Origin: Methyloprofundus sp. | GTDB taxonomy: Bacteria; Pseudomonadota; Gammaproteobacteria; Methylococcales; Methylomonadaceae | Direction of reading: 5' to 3' | Assembly: GCA_013138555.1 (NCBI GenBank) | Contig: WTCN01000272.1 | Coordinates: 1-10,081 of the forward strand | DNA: 10,081 nucleotides | In this document: one piece after another, positions 6,043 to 10,081 of the stretch | How the letters are laid out: every line of letters starts with the position of its first letter | Position numbering within the stretch: position 1 is the first letter of the stretch | Notes under the pieces: generated by a model | Databases searched by the model: none | What the model was told of the DNA's origin: nothing | What the model saw: only the letters and a program-made list of their open reading frames with translations | Made by a program: the position numbers and the translations under genes

Positions 6043-6861
6043 ATGAAGAAATTGAATGTATTTTTACCCGTAATATTGCTCCTGTGGGTAGCAGGAGCAA
6101 ACGCGCATGGGCCTGTACGTCAGAAACTGACTGAGAGCATTAAGGTAGATGCTGCACCTGAAGTGGTATGGGAGAGGCTTAAGGAGTTTGGTGCCGTAGA
6201 ATGGCTGCCAATGGTAGCAACAAGCAATGCCAAGGGCGGGAATGAAAAGGGAGCCACTCGTGTGTTGACTTTTAAGAGTGGTGGTAGCATCACTGAAGAG
6301 TTAAAGAAATACAATGTAAAAAAAATGAGCTACGCCTATAAGATCACCGATATGAGTATTGTTGATACGATACAACACTCTGGCGAGGATGCGTCAATCA
6401 AAGTATTGCCAGTGACTGATTTTGCTGCAAGCATTAAGGTGACTGCGAGTGGCAAGGGGGCTGAAGTGACCTGGAAAGCGGGGTATTATCGTGGCTATAT
6501 GAATAATAATCCACCTTCGGCCTTGAATGAAGCGACAGCTCATGATGCTGTTCAGGCGGTTTTTCGTGCAGGATTGGCAGGTCTGAAAGCGATTTCCGAG
6601 TCAAAGCAGCCTGTTAAAAGTACAGCAAAAGAAGCAGTTGCGCCTAAGAAATCTGAGAGCAAAAAGAGTCGCTCAAGCGCGAATGACAAAAGTAAAACAG
6701 CCTTTGATTCTAACTACCCGGCGGCAAGCTATGAACCCAAAGTTATTTATATTGATAAAGAATTAGCTGAAGCAAGCGGTGCTTCCGTGAAGAAAAGAGA
6801 AGTGATTTTTGATCCTGAATACCCAGCGGCTTATTTTCAGCCTAAGATCATTTATCCATAG
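6043..6861 (+). CDS. MxaD-like periplasmic SRPBCC protein with repeated tail
   Basis: The 272-residue product starts with a Sec signal (MKKLNVFLPVILLLWVAGANA, cleavage after Ala21). The mature N-terminus HGPVRQKLTESIKVDAAPEV leads into an SRPBCC/polyketide-cyclase-like domain (about 27-187), as in MxaD, a periplasmic protein linked to methanol dehydrogenase and cytochrome cL interaction in methylotrophs. A Lys/Ser/Ala-rich linker (189-218) then carries two copies of FDxxYPAAxxxPKxIY at 221-236 and 256-271, ending the protein. This tail is not part of the MxaD family as I know it. ATG 6043 is chosen because GGAG lies six bases upstream and the signal peptide starts there; an upstream TTG at 6016 is unlikely. 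It stands alone between a palindromic repeat and a terminator. Confidence 0.83.
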   Translation: MKKLNVFLPVILLLWVAGANAHGPVRQKLTESIKVDAAPEVVWERLKEFGAVEWLPMVATSNAKGGNEKGATRVLTFKSGGSITEELKKYNVKKMSYAYKITDMSIVDTIQHSGEDASIKVLPVTDFAASIKVTASGKGAEVTWKAGYYRGYMNNNPPSALNEATAHDAVQAVFRAGLAGLKAISESKQPVKSTAKEAVAPKKSESKKSRSSANDKSKTAFDSNYPAASYEPKVIYIDKELAEASGASVKKREVIFDPEYPAAYFQPKIIYP

Positions 6862-6892
6862 TAGACTGCTTGATAGGCATAGGATGTGCTGA

Positions 6893-6938
6893 GGCACGAA
6901 GCGCATCAATCGAACAAGATGCGCTTCGTGCCTTTTTT
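6893..6938 (+). terminator. strong hairpin terminator after the MxaD-like gene
   Basis: A perfect 15-bp stem, GGCACGAAGCGCATC (6893-6907) with GATGCGCTTCGTGCC (6918-6932), encloses a 10-base loop and is followed by six T (6933-6938). This is a textbook intrinsic terminator. The wording around it (AGGATGTGCTGAGGCACGAAG) also resembles a dispersed proteobacterial palindromic repeat, so a repeat may have been recruited as the terminator. Confidence 0.82.
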
Positions 6939-6984
6939 ATGTGTTACTTATCATAACGGGTAAATGGTTGGTTTTTGGGGAAAT

Positions 6985-8172
6985 ATGAAAGTTTTAGTCT
7001 TGAATTCAGGTAGTTCGTCGATAAAATATGCTTTGTTTGATATGCAGACCCAAACCGCACTTGTGCAGGGAGTGCTAGAGCGTATCGGTGAAAAACAAAG
7101 TGTGCACCAGTATCATGTAGAGCAGGGTAATACGCAAATATTACATGCCCCGATTGATAATCATCAACAAGGCTTAACAGCCATTTTTTTGCTTCTGGCC
7201 GAACTTGCCTTGCTTAAAAATACAGCAGATTTACTTTGTATAGGCCACCGTGTTGTGCATGGTGGTGAAAAGTTCTGTCAACCCGTGTTAATAGACAGTC
7301 TGGTCTTGACAGAGATAAAAAAAATGATTCCGCTCGCCCCCTTGCATAATCCTGCTAATATCACGGGTATAGAAGAGGCAATGGATTATGCAAAAGGTAT
7401 CCCGCAAGTTGCGGTATTTGATACTGCTTTTCATCAAACTATGCCGGCACATGCCTATCAATATGCTGTTCCTCAAGCGTGGTATCAGGAGAAAGGTGTC
7501 AGGCGTTACGGGTTTCATGGGACCTCGCATTTTTATGTGGCAAAGCAGGCCGCTGTTTATCTTAAAAGGCCACTCGAAAGCCTGAATATGATTACCTTGC
7601 ATTTGGGGAATGGGGCCAGCATGGCTGCAATCGCTGCGGGTAAAAGTATTGATACTACAATGGGGATGACACCTCTGGAGGGTGTTATGATGGGAACGCG
7701 CTGTGGTGACCTAGACCCTGCTATTGTGTTTTATTTAAACCGTCTGGGTTTATCGAATGCAGCAATTGAGTCTGCATTAAATAAGCAAAGTGGATTGAAA
7801 GGTCTGTGTGGGGAAAATGATATGCGTAGCGTACATGAAATGGCTAGGGCGGGTGATGAGTTGGCTAAATTAGCTTTGGCGATGTATAGCTATCGTATTA
7901 AAAAATATATTGGTGCCTATTTTGCTGTGTTAGGTCATGTGGATGCGCTGGTTTTTACCGGAGGAATCGGTGAGCATGATAGCTGGTTAAGAGCGCAATG
8001 CTGTGCGCAGTTGAGTGCTCTGGGGATTGCAATAGATCAGCATAAAAATGTTCAGGCTGACGGCAAATTGAGTGAGATTAATCAACTCGGTTGTGGGTTA
8101 AAAGTATTGGTGATTGAGACTAATGAAGAGCTGGAAATTGCTCAGCAAGCGGTAGTCTGTGTAAAACAGTGA
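6985..8172 (+). CDS. ackA: acetate kinase
   Basis: Acetate kinase interconverts acetyl phosphate plus ADP and acetate plus ATP in the cytoplasm. The 395-residue protein has the full ASKHA signature: MKVLVLNSGSSSIKYAL at the start (Asn7 binds phosphate), GHRVVHGGE, VFDTAFHQTMP (catalytic Asp), YGFHGTSH (His), LHLGNGAS, a long motif from DTTMGMTPLEG to GTRCGDLDPAI (catalytic Arg in GTR), VFTGGIGEHD, and ETNEELEIA near the end with the metal-binding Glu. ATG 6985 gives the canonical N-terminus and has GGGG four bases upstream; ATG 6964 would add seven unusual residues. No phosphotransacetylase or phosphoketolase gene adjoins it here. In methanotrophs the usual source of acetyl phosphate is phosphoketolase, which must then lie elsewhere. 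It follows a terminator, so it has its own promoter. Confidence 0.97.
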   Translation: MKVLVLNSGSSSIKYALFDMQTQTALVQGVLERIGEKQSVHQYHVEQGNTQILHAPIDNHQQGLTAIFLLLAELALLKNTADLLCIGHRVVHGGEKFCQPVLIDSLVLTEIKKMIPLAPLHNPANITGIEEAMDYAKGIPQVAVFDTAFHQTMPAHAYQYAVPQAWYQEKGVRRYGFHGTSHFYVAKQAAVYLKRPLESLNMITLHLGNGASMAAIAAGKSIDTTMGMTPLEGVMMGTRCGDLDPAIVFYLNRLGLSNAAIESALNKQSGLKGLCGENDMRSVHEMARAGDELAKLALAMYSYRIKKYIGAYFAVLGHVDALVFTGGIGEHDSWLRAQCCAQLSALGIAIDQHKNVQADGKLSEINQLGCGLKVLVIETNEELEIAQQAVVCVKQ

Positions 8173-8209
8173 TTCGAACTCAGGTTTAAAAAAAGTATGA
8201 ATAAAAAAC

Positions 8210-8238
8210 TTGCTTTATAAGACGACCGGTCGCATAAT
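8210..8238 (+). promoter_or_regulatory. candidate promoter of the TetR gene
   Basis: TTGCTT (8210-8215) and CATAAT (8233-8238) are 17 bases apart, with the palindromic operator between them, so a bound repressor would block polymerase. This would start RNA near 8245 and leave little or no leader. An alternative -10 is TATAAG (8216-8221), which would start RNA inside or just after the operator. Either arrangement fits autorepression. Confidence 0.5.
8218..8232. promoter_or_regulatory. candidate TetR/NemR-type operator 1
   Basis: The site TAAGACGACCGGTCG contains the perfect 10-bp palindrome CGACCGGTCG (8223-8232). The 14 bases TAAGACGACCGGTC recur exactly in front of the DUF4242 gene (8901-8914). 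An exact repeat in both promoter regions flanking a TetR gene is strong evidence for its operator. Confidence 0.72.
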
Positions 8239-8244
8239 TCAGTG

Positions 8245-8841
8245 ATGGAAAATATGAGCAATAAACAGATTAAACGGGAAAAATTACTGGATCAGGGTGT
8301 CAACATGCTGTTGACACAAGGCTATCATGGCACCGGTATTAAAGAAATACTAGATATTGTACAGATTCCGAAGGGGTCTTTTTATAACTATTTTTCTAGC
8401 AAAGAAGAGTTTGCCGCCGAGGCTATCACACATTATATTGAGCCTTTTATCCAGCGTTTAGATACGCATTTGCAAGATCCGCAGCTGGATGCTTTAAGTG
8501 CGTTAAAGCGTTATTATGCTGAATTAATTATTGAAGTCGAGCAGGGCGGTTATAAAGGCGGCTGTTTGCTGGGTAATTTAATGGGTGAAATAGGTGATAC
8601 CAGTGAAATATGTAACCGGGCTTTAAAGCTGGCTGTTGAACGCTATAAAAAATTACAGCAATCTGCATTACTGCGTGCTCAGCAGGAAGGTACGGTACGT
8701 AAGGATCGCTCAGCAGAGAGTATGGCTGATTTGTTAGTGAATAATTGGCAGGGAGCGCTGTTAAGAATGAAAATTGAACAGTCAGTACAACCTTTGCAGG
8801 AATTTTGTCAGACTTTACTGGAGGATTATTTTACAGTTTAG
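8245..8841 (+). CDS. TetR-family repressor, NemR/AcuR-like
   Basis: The 198-residue protein has an N-terminal TetR DNA-binding domain: KREKLLDQGVNMLLTQGYHG, then GIKEILDIVQIPKGSFYNYF and SKEEF (about 10-57). The ligand domain carries GGYKGGCLLGNLMGE, a motif typical of the NemR/AcuR branch. From ATG 8245 its Cys is residue 107 and a Lys in ALLRMKIEQ is residue 176: the 69-residue spacing equals that of Cys106 and Lys175 of E. coli NemR, which form a reversible bond on oxidation. Sensing of oxidants or reactive electrophiles (quinones, aldehydes, acrylate-like compounds) is therefore likely. It probably represses itself and the DUF4242-SBP56 genes through twin GACCGGTC sites. The start is uncertain: GTG 8242, ATG 8245 and ATG 8254 are in frame, and none has a good ribosome site. 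Confidence 0.88.
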   Translation: MENMSNKQIKREKLLDQGVNMLLTQGYHGTGIKEILDIVQIPKGSFYNYFSSKEEFAAEAITHYIEPFIQRLDTHLQDPQLDALSALKRYYAELIIEVEQGGYKGGCLLGNLMGEIGDTSEICNRALKLAVERYKKLQQSALLRAQQEGTVRKDRSAESMADLLVNNWQGALLRMKIEQSVQPLQEFCQTLLEDYFTV

Positions 8842-8850
8842 TTCATTGTT

Positions 8851-8877
8851 TAAGTATGCGATATGCCTGTAAGTATG
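8851..8877 (+). repeat. short direct repeat upstream of the DUF4242 gene
   Basis: TAAGTATG occurs at 8851-8858 and again at 8870-8877, a 19-base period, with similar following bases (CG and TCG). It lies about 25 bases upstream of operator 2. It could be an activator site or part of the promoter, for which I see no clear hexamers. Chance is possible. Confidence 0.3.
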
Positions 8878-8900
8878 TCGTGTTTTATTAACGGCCGACT

Positions 8901-8915
8901 TAAGACGACCGGTCA
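8901..8915. promoter_or_regulatory. candidate TetR/NemR-type operator 2
   Basis: TAAGACGACCGGTC (8901-8914) is identical over 14 bases to operator 1. Its palindromic core GACCGGTC is at 8907-8914. It ends four bases before the AGGAG ribosome site (8919-8923) of the DUF4242 gene, so a bound repressor would sit at the start of the transcript. Confidence 0.7.
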
Positions 8916-8929
8916 ACTAGGAGATTGAT

Positions 8930-9202
8930 ATGCCTAAATATATTATTGAAAGAAACATACCCGGTGCGGGTGAATTAAGTGCAAGTGATTTGCAACAAAT
9001 TTCTCAGAAATCATGCTGCATATTAAATGATATGGGGCCACAAATACAGTGGCTGGAAAGCTTTGTTACCGCCGACAAAGTTTATTGTATTTATATTGCA
9101 CCCGATGAAGCCACTATTCGCACGCATGCAGAGCGCGGTGAGTTTCCGGCAAATTCTATTGCCGAAGTAAACACAATTATTGACCCTACTACAGGAGAAT
9201 AA
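8930..9202 (+). CDS. DUF4242 domain protein (nickel-binding-like)
   Basis: This 90-residue protein is one DUF4242 domain, a small ferredoxin-like fold. The start MPKYIIERNIPGAGELSASD, the QKSCCILNDMGPQIQWLES segment (about 26-45), KVYCIYIAPDEATIRTHAER (50-69) and the end IDPTTGE are all typical. Some relatives, such as Streptomyces SCO4226, are described as nickel-binding; whether this one binds metal is unknown, though His66, two adjacent Cys (29-30) and several acids are available. It has a good ribosome site (AGGAG, six bases from ATG) and lies just after operator 2. The SBP56-type gene follows 50 bases later with no terminator between, so the two are likely one operon. It has no signal peptide and is predicted cytoplasmic. 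Confidence 0.85.
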   Translation: MPKYIIERNIPGAGELSASDLQQISQKSCCILNDMGPQIQWLESFVTADKVYCIYIAPDEATIRTHAERGEFPANSIAEVNTIIDPTTGE

Positions 9203-9255
9203 ATACCAGCGACACAAAATAATAATAAAAATATAAAAACTAACGAGGAAGAATG

Positions 9256-10081
9256 ATGAATATATATACGCGTAAAGTCACTTATTCATGGCATAAGCTT
9301 CTATCTGTCTGTGCTATTACAGCCACTGTTTTTCTAGTGCCTTCTTTAAGTTATGCAGATGAGACCTGTCAGTCACCCTATATGGCTAAAATTGTTGGCC
9401 AGGAAGATTTTGTTTATGTCTGGACCTTAGGTATGCAAGGTGTTGGCGATGAACAGGATAAACTGGTCACTGTTGATGTGAATCCAAAATCAAAAAAATA
9501 CGGCAAAGTTATTAATAGCTTATCCGTTGGAGGGCGTAATGAAGCACATCATTCAGGATTTACCGATGATCGTAAGTATTTATGGGCTGGTGGCTTAGAT
9601 ACGAACAAAATTTTTATCTTTGATGTGCATACGAATCCGGCTAAACCAAAATTAACTAAAGTCATCTCTGATTTTGTTAGTAAAAGTGGTGGGGTGGTAG
9701 GGCCGCATACGACCTATGCTTTACCTGGACGTATGCTGATTACTGGGCTTTCCAATAATAAAGATCATGGTGGTCGTACAGCACTTGTGGAATATAGTAA
9801 CAGTGGTAAGTATATTACGACACACTGGACACCGACCGATAGTGATTTACGGGGAGCAGTTAAAACAGGTAACTATGCTGATGGCTATGGTTATGATGTG
9901 CGTGTTTTGCCTAGACGTAATGCCATGATCAGCTCATCTTTTACCGGCTGGTCCAATTATATGATGGATTTTGGCAAAATGCTGAGTGATCCCGAGGCAA
10001 TGAAGCACTTTGGTAATACCGTAGTGCAGTGGGATTTACATGCTCGCCAGCCTAAAAAAATATTTGATGTGCCGGGGGCTC
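9256..10081 (+). CDS. SBP56/methanethiol oxidase-type protein, secreted (partial)
   Basis: The frame is open from ATG 9256 to the window end (275 complete codons), about 60% of a normal family member. A Sec signal (hydrophobic core about 15-31, cleavage predicted after SYA at 34) exports it to the periplasm. The mature part begins DETCQSPYMAKIVGQEDFVY and continues with SVGGRNEAHHSGFTDDRKYL (His98, His99), KSGGVVGPHTTYALPGRML (His151) and DHGGRTALVEY, all typical of the selenium-binding protein 56 family. Bacterial MtoX of this family is a copper enzyme that oxidises methanethiol to formaldehyde, sulfide and peroxide. ATG 9256 sits six bases after GAGGA; the preceding in-frame ATG 9253 is very close to it. 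It is downstream of DUF4242 under the predicted TetR control. Methanethiol is the likely but unproven substrate. Confidence 0.93.
   Translation, partial: MNIYTRKVTYSWHKLLSVCAITATVFLVPSLSYADETCQSPYMAKIVGQEDFVYVWTLGMQGVGDEQDKLVTVDVNPKSKKYGKVINSLSVGGRNEAHHSGFTDDRKYLWAGGLDTNKIFIFDVHTNPAKPKLTKVISDFVSKSGGVVGPHTTYALPGRMLITGLSNNKDHGGRTALVEYSNSGKYITTHWTPTDSDLRGAVKTGNYADGYGYDVRVLPRRNAMISSSFTGWSNYMMDFGKMLSDPEAMKHFGNTVVQWDLHARQPKKIFDVPGA

Noticed and set aside
7288..7602. A 104-codon minus-strand open frame inside ackA.
   Set aside because: It is antisense to highly conserved acetate kinase motifs and has no domain pattern of its own.

Overview
The window looks like chromosomal DNA of a gammaproteobacterium, probably a methanotroph or other methylotroph of the Methylococcales type. 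The evidence is moderate AT content, a pabB gene translationally coupled to an amino acid kinase resembling MfnE (methanofuran/C1-cofactor synthesis), a periplasmic MxaD-like protein (a family first known from methanol-oxidation operons), a DUF2959 gene, and palindromic intergenic repeats of a kind common in these genomes. The taxonomic call is inference; there is no rRNA or methane/methanol oxidation core gene here.

Layout. (a) 1-565: the possible 3' end of an unrecognised plus-strand gene, facing a compact minus-strand cluster: a 79-aa winged-helix protein, a 65-aa single-span membrane protein and a possible 21-codon hydrophobic ORF, each joined to the next by an ATGA overlap. (b) 881-3601: pabB, MfnE-like kinase and DUF2959, all overlapping and so one transcription unit. 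(c) 3602-3758: a gap holding a two-hairpin palindromic element. (d) 3759-5845: truA overlapping (ATGA) a lipoprotein with an alpha/beta-hydrolase signature. (e) 5884-5969: a large nested palindromic repeat. (f) 6043-6861: an MxaD-like SRPBCC protein with an unusual repeated C-terminal tail, closed by a strong hairpin terminator. (g) 6985-8172: acetate kinase, with no phosphotransacetylase or phosphoketolase partner in view. (h) 8210-10081: a TetR-family regulator resembling NemR, then a DUF4242 gene and the first two thirds of a secreted SBP56/methanethiol-oxidase-type protein that runs off the window.

How the genes work together. PabB supplies p-aminobenzoate precursor, needed for folate and, in methylotrophs, for tetrahydromethanopterin; a methanofuran-type kinase beside it fits C1-cofactor synthesis. 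The most coherent regulatory unit is at the right end. The same 14-base sequence TAAGACGACCGGTC, with palindromic core GACCGGTC, lies in front of both the TetR gene and the DUF4242-SBP56 pair. The TetR protein has a Cys and a Lys exactly 69 residues apart, matching the Cys106/Lys175 redox switch of E. coli NemR as I remember it. I infer an electrophile- or oxidant-responsive repressor controlling itself and a periplasmic sulfur/C1 detoxification operon. No mobile element, CRISPR array, tRNA or rRNA was seen.
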